Shown here: in pieces, positions 1-12,107 of the stretch
Layout: each line of letters begins with the position of its first letter
Position numbering within the stretch: position 1 is the first letter of the stretch
Source of the DNA: Phorcus lineatus
Taxonomy: Eukaryota > Mollusca > Gastropoda > Trochida > Trochidae
Direction of reading: 5' to 3'
Assembly: GCA_921293015.1 (NCBI GenBank)
Contig: OV121093.1
Coordinates: 26,670,622-26,734,621 of the forward strand
DNA length: 64,000 bases
Notes under the pieces: generated by a model
The model's input: the letters and a program-made list of their open reading frames with translations, nothing else
The model's database searches: none
What the model was told of the DNA's origin: nothing
Program-made: the position numbers and the translations under genes

Positions 1-1844
1 CACAATACATGTTCATATCCAACGAGTGAAGGAACCTTGGTCAACTTGGCAGTCATTAGAAGAGTAGAAAGTTCAATTGTCACCCAATAAGGTTTCCCAC
101 ATACTGACCGTAAAAACTGTAGCACAATCACCAGACACACTTCGTACGATTCAAACAAGAAGACAAGATGTGGATTTTCTTGGTTTTAACTTCTAAGTAC
201 TCTACTAATCTGACTGTCGATCCTTCTAGCTCGCTTTTCCTGGTTACCCTCACGACGCTGAGCACGTCTTTGCTCACAGGTCTAGTTATGCCTGAGTGCT
301 GGCTGAGACTCAACTCCTCAGTCCCGTGGCTGAGACACAACTCTCTCTCTTCAGGACAATGGTTGAGAATGAACTCCTTTTATGAAATCAAACCTGGGTC
401 TTAAATACCCAACAGATTCAGTTGTCAACCCCATGTCACTTGATAATAGCTTATTTCTTATTACGGGGAATGGGATTAGCAGAATATAACATATGTTTCA
501 TAACAAGTGTGTTACTAAACGTTTTGAGATAGATATCACAGGATACAATTTGAGTTGAGTAAATCCGTCAGAGAAAATAAGCGATAACAACGTGAGGAGA
601 GAATGCATCAATGCATTATTCAAATGGTCAAAGGGTCACCATGTGAGAGACCAAAGGATCATCAAATTTATAAATTAAAATCCGAAAAAGCTGAGCAGTC
701 TCTAAATAAAGTTTTTGCTGCTGCCTCCGTCACGGAGACCAAATTCGATTCGTTTAAATGGACAAAAGTCGAAAATATCAAAAAGGATCACTTTATTAGA
801 TAGATACCAAAAGTTTTGCCTGATGTTTTAGTTTTGAAGCTTTTCCAGGATCACCTTGTTTACTGGGAAATTCTGAATATACCAATCACATTTAGTGGAT
901 AACACCTGTAAGTTTCAGATAGATTTGATTAGTTGATTTGTAGTCGTGTCCCTGAAACCGACCTTCCAATTATAGTATCAGACAGATGAGGGACTTTTAC
1001 GGTTTAGACCATATAATTTCAAAACTGGGCCTATACAGTGAAAACCTGGGCCAAAAACGAATCAACCAAACATACGATTCTGCGCCTGAGGAGACAAATA
1101 AATGGAGAAAGAGTTTTCATCAGTTATATTAATTCTCATTAATGATTTTGACCTGATGAGAATTTACTCTTCACATTTGTGCAAGTAAAAGAGGTTTATT
1201 ATTACACGTCTAAAAGACGGTCATCGAACCTGTAACTGGGCTATTATGGAAATACATTATGAATAACATTTATTATAACGTAACGATGGTAGGATAATGA
1301 AGCGAAAACACTGCTTATTGCATATTTTAGCAATATCAGACGTTAAAATGATAATGAATATTATTCCATATTCTCCTTTCAGATCACTGTCAGGTTCTAT
1401 GATTTTCAGCCGTGCATGGTGAGTTAAACACATCGTATTGGTTATAGAACATATATGACATATCATCCATTAAAATAGTTCCTCAAGGCATTAATAACCG
1501 TACGTCTCTATCCTATAAATGACAACATAAATAAACATACTTTAACCATTAAATTGCAATGGTAACCATCAAGTCGTGAAATGAGACATATAGGTTCAAC
1601 AATTCAGTACAGGAAACTCTACCATATCATTAAAACCCCTGTCGTTACACAACATTTTAACATTCCTATCTTATTATTTGAAAGTTAATAAATAAACCCT
1701 GGAACAGTAAACGTCAAACCCCAAAACATCAAAATAAGTGTTACCCAAATTGTCACTTTTTGAGAGATAGTCCAGGCTTCTTGATATTCATACTAAACTA
1801 AACCCTTATCAATCAAGGATTGTTTCATTTCTATTTTTGCACAG
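1..1844. other. gene-free stretch, nothing recognised
   Basis: AT-rich sequence with stops in all frames. The longest open frames are 60-80 codons (for example 603-803 on the plus strand) and have no recognisable motif, no supporting splice context and no repeats visible by eye. I see no RNA gene here. Confidence 0.5.
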
Positions 1845-2294
1845 AGCCACATAAAAGATTTTATGAGCAATGCGGAGGAAAGATTTGGGAGGGCCGGTTT
1901 TTCCGTGAGTATATATCAAAGTTGCAAGCATGGGATTATTTGAGGAAGACAAATTAAAGATAAGTTTAAATATATGATATTTAATACATTAAATGTTTAT
2001 CAACAGTGATATGAAATTACTTCGAAATAAAAATGTAAAATATGTCCCTTCTGAACAGTTTCAGTTCAATAAGCATAATCTGAAAAATGAAGAAAAATAT
2101 ACTTCGTTACAATCTAATAGTTCGATTGATTAATTCTTAAATTGCAGGTAGATAGCGAACGTCTGGCCATTCCGATGCTAGAGGAGTACCTTCAAGAGTA
2201 TCGAGATGGAAAACTGAAATTTCTTGGAAGTTCAAGTCCCAGGCATGTTCGCCATGCTAAATGTTTTTGCCAATACATCGAGGACACGATGTAG
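1845..2294 (+). pseudogene. possible two-exon 3' end of an unrecognised gene
   Basis: A pyrimidine-rich acceptor (TTTTTGCACAG) precedes an exon at 1845-1904, which ends at a consensus donor (CC|GTGAGT). A second exon opens at 2152 after a GTAG acceptor and ends at a TAG stop at 2292-2294. The phases agree (a codon split 1+2 across a 247-bp intron). The joined frame reads about 66 residues, including RFYEQCGGKIWEGRFF, then LAIPMLEEYLQEYRDGKL and SPRHVRHAKCF. The charged, non-repetitive composition looks like real protein. I do not recognise the family, and no upstream exon was found, so this could be the last exons of a gene or a relic. Confidence 0.35.
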
Positions 2295-2494
2295 ATTTAT
2301 AGGAATCGGGCAAATTTTGTCAATAGAAATAAGATATTCCTTTACAAAGAAACCAGGACAGCTTCTGCAACATAACCATACAAAAAGTATTTGTTTTATG
2401 TTTTTGAAAAAAAGGATTTTGACTCAAAACAATTTGTTTTGATAAGGTGAATTTATTGGTCTTGAAATTCATTTTATTGTTCTCACAACATTTC

Positions 2495-2653
2495 TGATGA
2501 AGTACAAGATTTTATGGATATTCAACTTCTTTATTAACAGATTTGCGACGTTTCGGTAAAGCATATGCTTGAAAACGGTATAAGGAGCTATCCCGAAACG
2601 TCGCAAATCTGTTAAGAAAAAAGTTGAGTATTCATAAAATCGTGTACATCATT
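2495..2653. repeat. inverted repeat, ~62-bp arms (hairpin / MITE-like)
   Basis: The left arm (about 2495-2556) contains ACAGATTTGCGACGTTTCGG. The right arm (about 2592-2653) is its reverse complement with a few mismatches. The arms are separated by about 35 bp. Both arms begin near GATG(A/T)ACAAG-type sequence. The structure would fold into a long stem. It contains no ORF and is probably a small fold-back element. Confidence 0.7.
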
Positions 2654-5384
2654 ACAACTACAACTTGTAGAATGTCACTAAAAGAGTACAACATTTCTGC
2701 TTTAAATGCCCGAGTTGATTCCCACATGGACACGTTTTGACAAGTTATAAACTGCACACTTCATGGGCCGATAGCTAATGAAATATGCATGGTTTGCAGT
2801 CGTCTGGCAACAAGTGTAATATGTACCTTTTGTATCTAAGCTAACCAGAAGCTAAAAATACTTGCTTTGCTGAGCGGAGAAGATTTAGTCAAAGAATAAA
2901 TCACGGTTGTAAGATATTTTATCCATTTATCTGTTTTAACTGTGCCTGGAACCCGTGCACAACAATTACTTTAGAAACCATACTCCCGTGGGTGTTTAAC
3001 CCGATGGCAGCAAAGTTTTTATGTCCACACGAACAATGGTTATCTTTTTTAAAAGATTTAACTGAACGATGGGCAGTCTCATTCAGACTCTATACAGCTA
3101 GGTTCCTTGAAAAAGATATTTTATGTGCGCTTTACACTTGGAACACGAGGACCTGAAACATGTTCACCCGATTGCATTCACATTTGCGGCTTTTCTCTGA
3201 CGTAGAGCTTACAAACAGTAACGTTAAGATCTTTATTCTAAAGTGAGAGACTGAATCCATATAAAATGAAGTATGAATTTCTGACACCGTCTTTGTACAA
3301 TTAAAGGTAATTAAATGATTAAATATACTACTTGAGCTTTTAATCGTAATACAAGAAAGGAAAATGTCAAAGACTCTTAAGTGCATTGACTCCCCTCAAA
3401 TATAAATCTTTTGAACAGCTATATCAAAATCTGAATTCTAGTATAAATAAATTGATTGATATTGAAATGTAGAAATAAGTAGGAACATTTAATGACTGAA
3501 TATTCTGCTTCACGATTATTGAGGAGACATTGAGCTCACATATAAAGTTATGTAAAAGTATCCACTTGATAAGGCCGTAGATAAGGATGGAAGGGAACTA
3601 ATGTCAAAATTGTGTAAATGTTGTCCCCACAAGGTCAAATAAAATCTTTCTTGTTATTTTAAATTTGGTATGAATTTGAACACAATGGAACTTGCAGGTG
3701 ACAACTACCGACAGATGGCGCCACAATGTTCAAGGATGGATAACTCTATGATATATTTCATTAAAGGGGAAATTGTCTGAGTTTTAAAATAAACTTACCG
3801 TAAGTTGGTATCTTCAAAAACAAATGAGATTTTTCGGTCATTCAAAGAACCCGTCCCAAAAGAAGGACGGTATGCATAAATGGGTAACCTAGCTTAACCG
3901 ATTATGGTCGTTTTAGGCCTGCTTCCTTTGCTTAAAATTATTGTCTTGCAATTAGATCGACATTTGTCATTAAAATCAATGGGTGAAAAACAATAGGGGC
4001 GTTCTGCATTTATACAGACTTTAAATGATGATAAATGGCAACAAAAGTCTAGATCCGGGTTACCCTTACATGTACATCACTGGTCGGTATAAGCTGTGAC
4101 GTCACTTGATAGATATGTATTATTCATTTCATAACTCGCGAATTCTATCTACAGAACAACTGTAGCAAAACTACATTTGTATAATCCAAATATTTAATTT
4201 AACTTTCGATTTTCTAAACTTTATTCTTTATACATACTACATCCTTCTTCGACTCACACTTTCAGAAAAATTATCTCGGCTTCGTAGTGCAACCCCACTT
4301 GATAAATGTGATAGATCATCGCCCAAAACTTTCGAATTCCTGGAAAAATCAATCGAATTGTGGTGCATCGTCACTGGAATTTTTTATTACCCATTCCTCA
4401 AACCTGTAAATTCCTTGATCTGTTCCATTTATCGAACATGCTGTTTAGAAAATAAAGGTTGTGTCCGTTCATGTATTATTACAAATTGTAAATGATTATC
4501 AATGTCGATATATTCTCGTTATCATCTTTTCCTTTATTATTTAATTTACTGCTTACCTAATTATTTAATGTGAAAAGCACACTTTGATGTTTCTGTGATT
4601 TCAAAATATGCGCCTTCCGTCTCGCTTTCCGTCCTGACGTAGATTCCGGATCAGAACTCAAACACTATTAAACTATGCGAAACTTGGTATGGGGATCAGT
4701 CAGCATATGATGATGTGCCTTTTTCAAATTTGTGGATTTTATTCTTGTCGATTTAAATTAAAACACATCTTAAAATCCTGACATCATTTCCGGAGCAGAA
4801 CTAATAAGATTTATAAGACCTTGCTCAACGAAACATGGAATATGATTAAGAAACCATGTTTTCAACTTCAACTTCTTTCTATATTACTGACAGCTGATTG
4901 AAATGATATCACCAAGAACATGTCAACATTTAATAAGATCAAACATTATATGTCTTAATCACAAAATAAATACGTTACTGTATTGTAACACTGTACAAAA
5001 TAATTACTGACCATTCAATGAAATTAAAAGAAAATAAATCTTTAGGATTATATTTACGAGAGTATTAATGCGGTTCACAGATTTCTTTCATTTGTTCTTT
5101 GATTACTTAAAAAATGGATTTGAAAATTGACTTAAGATAACACACATTTGTCCTGAACTGTGAATTTGCTGTGTTATGGTAATTAGTGATCACACATTGC
5201 AAAAATAGCAATCATGACTTGAACTTAATAATATCAATAAATAAAATGAGACAAAGAGAACATCGGACTTCTATATCCTACCATGTTGAGAATAGCTATG
5301 GAATCAAACAAATACATGTGTAGAATAGGTTGTCACACCAGACACATTCACTGTCTGAAGAGTTCTAGACACACTGTTTTGAAC
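2654..5384. other. gene-free stretch, nothing recognised
   Basis: AT-rich sequence with short open frames only; the 84-codon minus-strand frame at 3132-3386 has no motif. I see no tandem repeats or coding signature. Confidence 0.5.
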
Positions 5385-5386
5385 TA

Positions 5387-5810
5387 AGGGGTTGTCCCAA
5401 AAGTATCCGGCCTGAAGATGAAAACATGCCTGAAACGCAAAGGTGTGTGGCTGTTGCATGAAAACGCTCCCGTTCACACCGCCCAACTAGCAGTCAGTGC
5501 AGCACAGGATTGTGGGTTCAGGATTCTCCCACACCCTGCCTATTCTCAAGACCTAGCCCCCTCAGACTTCTTCCTCTTCCTTCGACTGAAATCAGAGCTC
5601 CGTGGCCAAAGGTTTGAGACTGACAATTACGTCATTGCTGCAGTAGAGGAGTTTTTGGGGTCTCGTGATAAGAAGTGGTTGCAGATGTTACAAAAACGTT
5701 GGTGCAAATGCATTGAGGTCAAAGGTGATTATGTCGAAAAATAAGTCATAAACATTTGAATGTTTCTTTGGTTTTGATGGTCAGGCCGGAAATTTTTGGG
5801 ACACCCCTCG
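5387..5810 (+). mobile_element. mariner-family element, internally deleted
   Basis: The left end (5387-5413, AGGGGTTGTCCCAAAAGTAT then CCGGCCTGA) and the right end (5780-5810) are imperfect inverted repeats sharing GGTGTCCCAAAAATTTCCGG-type sequence. Both are flanked by TA (5385-5386 and 5811-5812), the mariner target duplication. At only ~424 bp the copy lacks most of a ~1.3-kb mariner. The transposase C-terminal part follows almost directly after the left TIR. Confidence 0.85.
5418..5744 (+). pseudogene. mariner transposase, C-terminal fragment
   Basis: The 108-codon frame carries the second half of a DD34D mariner transposase catalytic domain. HENAPVHTA stands where mariners have the HDN block, and PAYSQDLAPSDFFLF carries the third catalytic Asp. 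There are exactly 34 residues between the second and third catalytic positions, as in mariner. The second catalytic Asp is replaced by Glu, and the N-terminal DNA-binding half and the first Asp are missing. It therefore cannot be an active transposase. The first in-frame ATG is arbitrary because the true 5' part is deleted. Confidence 0.85.
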
Positions 5811-7004
5811 TACATACACTACTCCCAGTACATCTGAAATCAAATGAGATAAGATAAAGATGATAGAAGCTGTCATAATGAGTCATGAGTCATTTACACT
5901 TAAAGTGCCGATATATAAATGCCCTAATTGTAGATTTTAAAGATCTGTTGGTGATGAATATCAATGTATTAAGACTAACGATTATTATGAGTTTTGTGGT
6001 ATTTTTGGATAAAAGTCAGTAACATTTAAAAAACGATTTTGTTCAAATGGGAGAGAAATGTTTATCTTTACATGGAAAACCGCTATATGAGTGCTAAAGT
6101 CCAAAATTTTTGTTTTTCAAATCAGCGATTCGAAGCTCTATGATACTGCCCCATCTAGACAAAGACGATGATTTCAAAGTCAGATTTATATACATGTATA
6201 AGTTCTATACTGGCCAACGACATTCACTCTATACATGACTGTCCTTGTAAAATAGGTCAAGGTGTAAGTGGAAATATAAAGATCACTTGTGCATTGCAGT
6301 GCACGACTGACGGCAAACTGCTCTGATCCCTCCATCTATACGTCTTTCGGTATGTCCTTTTGATGTGACACTCTACCGACTGAACTACATCTTGCCTATG
6401 ACAATAAGTAACTCACATAATCATAATAATATCAATTTATTCATATTTTATTCACGAATAATTGCATGATTATATCAGATCTATTGGTAGTGATATCATA
6501 ATCAATGATATGTTTGGCAACAATCTCATGCCTAAATGATTCCTAATATTTGTTATGCTGTCAAAGGTTAATTTCGATGATACTTTCTCAAGTAAACAAA
6601 TGTGATTTCCTTATCTACACATGGTCGAGACATCTGCACTATTATTTTACCTTGTTGCAAAATACGATTTTTTGGGCTGCTGTCGATACATTTTCCTTAT
6701 GTACCCAAGACTCCCATCTCTCTCGTGTACGAAACCTACCCCGCATCCATGGCAACAGCTCCTTGCAAAAACTGATGTCCATAACGATCAGATAACGTTA
6801 CACAATGACGGACAGAGTGTTGTTTCATTAGTCATATCAGTGGTTTGAATTGAATATCAGTTGCAGACAGTTTTATTCAAGTTACTCTGTTTTGATTGGA
6901 AAAACTTTCACATTGCATAACTTGCACTCTCTTTTAAATTGTGATTATTTTAGCATGTTTAAGTTTATAGTATTACGAAAAGTGACTTCTAAATTTTGAG
7001 TCAA
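5811..7004. other. gene-free stretch with a dispersed repeat copy
   Basis: About 5880-5965 resembles 57327-57411 (both contain AAGTGCCGA...CCCTAATTGTAGAT and a GGTGATGA block), so it is a copy of a dispersed repeat. The rest is AT-rich without a recognised gene. Open frames at 6550-6848 lack motifs. Confidence 0.5.
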
Positions 7005-7232
7005 GAGGTGTGGTGAGTGTGGGGTTTAACGCCGCTTTAAATAGTATTTCACTTATATCGCGGCTGCTAGTATTATTGCAGGGAGAAAGCCCGCAACGCT
7101 TTTGTTGCTATGCACTGCAGTGAAACCTGCGAGCATCAGCTGGAAATACCGAACCATGGGTGGTATCGGACTGCAATTTCAGTGTAGCATTGTACCCAAA
7201 CCTGACTGCGTGTAGAACAGTTCTCTACTGCA
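7005..7232 (-). mobile_element. SINE family 1, 5'-truncated copy
   Basis: It matches the body and tail of the full-length SINE at 29274-29596 (GCGGCTGCTAGTATTATTGC, GGGAGAAAGCCCGCAAC, CCATGGGTGGTAT). The tRNA-like head is missing. The tail (GAGGTGTGGTGAGTG on the plus strand) lies at the low-coordinate end, so the element points to the minus strand. It sits about 270 bp upstream of TRIM-NHL copy A. Confidence 0.85.
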
Positions 7233-7500
7233 AATCCCCGTCCTTTTTATCTATAAAGATAAAGAAAATTCGCTTGTTATGTATGAAACGTCGAGAAAAC
7301 TGTGTATGCATTCATGTTGTACACGCTTGGGATCTAAATGAAGGTTTGATAAAAAAAAATGATAGGATTATTAACACAGCAATGAGTTGTCATCATATTA
7401 GATATCCGTTAAACCTTTTGGTTGGAATTAATGATGGCATAAATTATTGCTGGAATAGATAAAGTGTCATGTTTTTATTTTTACAGACCTAAGATAAAAT

Positions 7501-9887
7501 ATGGCGACATCAGGCAAGCTTCAGGACGACTTCCTTACTTGTAGTGTGTGTATGGAAGTGTATCAGCGACCAGTAACCCTTACATGTCAGCATTCCTTCT
7601 GTGAGAACTGTCTGAGGAAATATCTACAGACTAAAGCAGAAGCTGTTAAAACAAGTCCATCCCCTGTCCCACGTGTAGACAAGAGACCCCAGTGCCTTAC
7701 CCTGACAGACCTGTGGAAGAGTGGGCGGGGCAGATGAAACCATCACTGCTTCTAACTCAGCTTATGGACTCGATCCCACAAGGTTGTAGTATACACTGCC
7801 TTTTCATATGGTATGGCTTGAAAATAGATTGATCACTTTTCCCCGGTAGTACTTGATGACGGAAGATTAGTGACTATGATAAGTCAATAACTTTAAGAAA
7901 CCTTAATAAGTTGGAAGAATGTTTTCCTGGGCAGCTTTGGGTCACTTAAATAAAATAGCAAAAACACGATGATAATATTTTGGGGTCGTCAAAAACAAAC
8001 ATATGTATGATTCATATGTATTATGTTTTTAAATAAAATGTGCATGTGTAATGCAGAAAATTAATTTGTTTCATATAAAGTGAATGTCTTGATTTTCACT
8101 ACAAGGACTGCAATGTGTTCTGTTCCATAACATCACGTAGAAACACGTAAATAGACCTTTCCAGGTATTTCTCACAAGTTTCTCACCCATCTTTTCAACG
8201 TAAATAATTCCCAGTCATATAACAAAATTGATTCTTAGCAATACCTATTTTTCTAAAAGTAATATTCTTTAGTGGTAAATGTATATCTTAGATATATCTG
8301 TTATTTAACATTAATATTTTCCACTGATATATAATATCTTATTCTTTGAAAAACGTGTTATGTAAATTAGCATCTTCCAGTGATATATCACAATTTAGTC
8401 TTTGTGACACATGTTAAATTGATATTTTCGAATGATATATCATGATCGTTTCTTTGTGACACCTGTTACCTTACATTAATATCATAATAAGTAATAAAGT
8501 ACAGCTTATTCTTTACATTACGTGTTAGTTAACATTAATATTTTCCAGAATCTGAGCAATGTCTGGTATGCAAAGAGGAAGAAAAGACAACTCCAGCCGT
8601 ACACCGGTGTTCAGAATGTAAAACTTTATGTTGTGATGGATGTCTGAATCTCCATAATAAAATTCCAAACCTCAAGAAACACGAAATTGACCCAGTTACA
8701 GACAAAAAATCTATTAAAAAAACACATTTAGGTGTAACGAACATGACAAGACGGTGAAGATATTTTGTAAGAACTGCAACAAACCATTGTGTTATATATG
8801 CTGCAGTATTGCTCACAGAACATGTAAAGAGGTCATCACAATGAAGGATCAGCTTACAGAGGTTAAATCAAAACTTCAAGAAGATCAACAAAATCTTGCT
8901 GAGAAAATGGATTTGATAAATGTCCATGCAGATCAATGAGATAGATTCACAAACAAAACAAATGTTAGCTGATAGGGCCTTGCTTGAATCAGCTATAAAG
9001 AAAACCATAAAGGAAGCTATCGATACACTGAAACAGAAGGAAGGTCAGCTGATTAAGAAGATTGAAGGTCAAACAGAACAAGACACGGAGCAGTTAAGGT
9101 CGATGATGAAGACAAAACAAAAGGATCTACATCTGTACCAGCAGCAGTCTCAGTCCATCCAGCAGGCCCTGGAGTTGGAGGATGAGGCGCAGCTGTTTGA
9201 GATGTATCTGTCGTCTGGATCAGGCGCAGATGTCACAGGGACACAGAGGGAAGGTATAATAGAAGTAGCTGAAATAAGCTTTAAAAACGACCTAGCTCAA
9301 GTGAATGAGCACATTCAAATGATGGGCGATGTGATCAACAAGGTGGATTTGAACATTCAACCATGATAACATGGACCTGACAGCAGCACCTGTACTGGAT
9401 GAAGTTATCGACGCTAAACTTAATGTGAGAGACAGTTGCGGTGTTACCGATGGTTTGGTCATGACAATAGCAGGAACAAAAGTCACAGTTGTTGCTGACT
9501 GTTACTCTCAACGTCTGAAATCATTTTATACAAAAGGGGGACGCTCATGTTCAAGTGTACTCAAAGTGTCTTGTAAACCATTGTGTTTAACAGTTATCAG
9601 TGAAGATAAGGTAGCTGTGTCTCTTCCTGACTCTCAACGTATCATCACAGTTGCTGTGACTCCTGGTCTGGAACTCCTGTCTACAATACAGACAAATAAA
9701 AAGTACAGGGGCCTGTCTACTCTGGATCATTCAACTCTGGTGGCAGGTTCTTATAATCCATCCTCTGTTGATCTAATTGATATGAAGGGAGCCATCTTGA
9801 AGACCTTCAAAACACTTCCTGCCATAGTACAAAGCTTCATTGATCCTCGCTACATACATGTAACCAGACAAGGCACTATCATTTTTG
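7501..9887 (+). pseudogene. TRIM-NHL-like RING/B-box protein, copy A (pseudogene)
   Basis: Exon 1 (7501-7782) encodes a C3HC4 RING: ATG, CSVC at residues 14-17, CQHSFCENC at 29-37. The donor is AAG|GT, and an acceptor-like TTTTTACAG lies just before the start, so a 5'-UTR intron is likely. Exon 2 begins at 8549 (TTTTCCAG|AA). It encodes two B-boxes (CLVC...CSEC; CNEHDKTVKIFCKNC), a Lys/Gln-rich coiled coil (~8850-9350) and the first half of a C-terminal NHL-type beta-propeller. TRIM proteins of this plan act as E3 ubiquitin ligases. Lesions: a 1-nt deletion near 7652 (which loses the CPTC zinc ligands), a frameshift in an A-run near 8725, a ~4-nt insertion near 8930, and a frameshift near 9365. 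Homology stops at 9887, where an inserted element replaces the propeller end. Confidence 0.85.
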
Positions 9888-10146
9888 CACGACAAATTGT
9901 AATGCACGCAAGACAAATAGTTCATCACTCACAGATATATTTCCCCGACGTTTGCAACAATTTCAGAACTATGCATGTATTTGAACCCTCATCGGTCTGA
10001 AACGGCAAACGCCAATAAGCAGCGTCATCCTAAACTTTAAAACGGGCATAAAAATGAAAATCTTCGGTGCAAGTGTTCAGATTTTTGCTCGTGAGGAATA
10101 ATAAGCCCAGTCTAGTTGACTTACAAAATTGATTCTATGACTTTAA
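9888..10146 (+). mobile_element. TIR element (MITE), deleted copy truncating TRIM copy A
   Basis: It aligns with the full copy at 32230-32815: the left part (TTTTTGCACGACAAATTGTA and following) and the right part from TCATCGGTCTGAAACGGC to the TATGACTTTAA terminus. About 285 bp of the centre is missing, and the join falls at a CCTCA microhomology. The outermost left terminus is also absent. Its left edge is exactly where the NHL reading frame of copy A loses homology to copies B and C. Confidence 0.75.
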
Positions 10147-10420
10147 CCGAATTATTTATCTAAAACCTAAAGGTAATAAATTTACATTGTGAAAACCTTG
10201 TTGGAGATGTCCTGTTTTTGAATTATTATAGATCGCTTTGAATAGTGCTTAATTCTTGCAATATTTCTTCTTTGAGAACTCATCTGGTTTTTACCATATG
10301 TTGCGCTTTTTTCACAACTTCAACGATTAACAACGGTTATCCTAGTCACCTCACACCTTGAGAATTACATCTGACGTGACGCGTGACATCATTATTGATA
10401 ATATATGCAACGATCGAAAC

Positions 10421-10434
10421 ATATTGCGATTATT
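10421..10434. repeat. target-site duplication, left copy
   Basis: ATATTGCGATTATT occurs here and again at 12093-12106, flanking the LINE fragment. Confidence 0.8.
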
Positions 10435-12092
10435 TTTTTTTTTTTATAACTTTATTCATTTTTGTTCATGTATATACACATTCAAACATGCATATCAATA
10501 GAGAACAGACATTTCAACATAATAATGGACAAACAAATTAAATGGACAGAATGTATTTGAATTACAAAAAACCCCAAAATATTCATTGATTGGAATTATA
10601 ATCTGTGGATGTACATGATACTTTTTTCATAATGATGTCTTATTGAAAAAATCGCTTAAAACGAGAACAAATTGTGACATGATGACCAGAATTTCATGAA
10701 TTTTGAATAACTACATTGAGTATATGCAGAATATTTGTCTATGTTATATATATTGCGAATGTCGTTTTTAATGTATGGGATGCTTGGAAGTTTATTTTGT
10801 TGTTTTGATTTAAAGATATTGTATTTTATTATTATCAGAAACAGATTTAGAACATTATTTCTGTGTTGTGGGTATCCGAAGATGGCAGTTTGTTTCGATA
10901 AGTTTAATTTATACTGTGTTTTTGATTCGATCCAATTTGTCATTTCTAACCATATATATTGCGAGATTTCGCAATCATAAAACAAATGGAGCAATGTTTC
11001 AGCGCTTTCACCACAGACGTCGCATTTTTCATTGTCTTTGTAACCCATTTTTGTCAATAAAGTATTTGTAGGTAGGATTCTGTGAATCATACGGGATTGG
11101 AACCATATATGGTTACTAGCTGAATGGCATTTGTGAGGGGATTGGTGTATTAATTTCCATTTATCTTCTGTGATAGTACAGTCTAGGTCTTTTCCCACTT
11201 TATTTTGTATCTTAATTTTGTGTCGTTTATGTTTTCAAGTTGCAATATATCGTAAAATTCCCTACATCCAGTTTTATTCCCTATTAAATTTTCAAGGAAA
11301 TATGGTACTATAGGATATGGCTGCTTACAGTTTATAACAATATTTTGTGATTTTGTGTATTGTTTTACTGCTGCGATGATACCTGCGTATTGAAGAAAAT
11401 TTGTCTTAACGTTAAACGTTTTTATGAAAGTATCTAAATCAAGGTACTTTCCTTTTGAGTCGATAAGATCGTTAACATACTTTACACCTCCACTTTCCAG
11501 TCTTCCAATGTGTATGAATTTTCCGTTTACAGTAATATTAGCGTTATGCCACAGCGGTTGGGTTAGTATATCATTTGCAGTTTTTGTTTTCTTTCCTTTA
11601 ACTGTTAAGAATTTCCCCCAGGCTTTTAGTACATCTCTCCAAAAGGCATTTGTCCTCACTGTCATCACCGTTTCACTGATATAAAATTTACTTTTTTGTA
11701 TCATATTTGATAGGTTAGTTGAGATATTTTTATTGAACATGTTTCTTTGACAATTACTTGCTGAGTTATGCAGCCGTCTTATCCATGAAAGTTTCTGTGA
11801 CACGATGATGTTCTTAATGTTAGGAGCTCTGATACCTCCCTTTTCGAATGTGTTAGTCAAAACACTTCTTTTTATCGTATCTGGTTTATTTTTCCATATG
11901 AATTTATAACATAGTCTATTTAGTTCATTTATAATTTCGTCGCTAGGATTAGGTAATGATGAAAAAAGGTGATTAAGTTTTGGGAGCAATAGGCTCTTCA
12001 ACACAGTGTTCCTGCCTAGTGGTGTTAAATCACGTGCAAGCCACATGTTCATTTCAATTTTTATTTTCTTTAGTTTATCTTTGTAGTTTTGT
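10435..12092 (-). mobile_element. non-LTR retrotransposon (L1/Tx1-like), 5'-truncated
   Basis: The minus-strand coding region has two overlapping frames, 12052-11183 and 11198-10656. It begins in the thumb region after the reverse-transcriptase core (WLARDLTPLGR..VLKSLLLPKL, FIWKNKP, GGIRAPNI). It ends with a CDVCGESAETLLHLFYDC zinc-knuckle motif. This is the C-terminal half of an L1/Tx1-type ORF2. One frameshift near 11190 separates the two frames. The 3' end carries a poly(A) tail, seen as a T-run at 10431-10445. A 14-15-bp direct repeat flanks the whole insertion, and 5' truncation is the usual outcome of target-primed reverse transcription. It is non-autonomous. Confidence 0.88.
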
Positions 12093-12107
12093 ATATTGCG
12101 ATTATTT
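12093..12107. repeat. target-site duplication, right copy
   Basis: ATATTGCGATTATTT matches 10421-10434 and marks the 5' (truncated) end of the minus-strand LINE. Confidence 0.8.
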
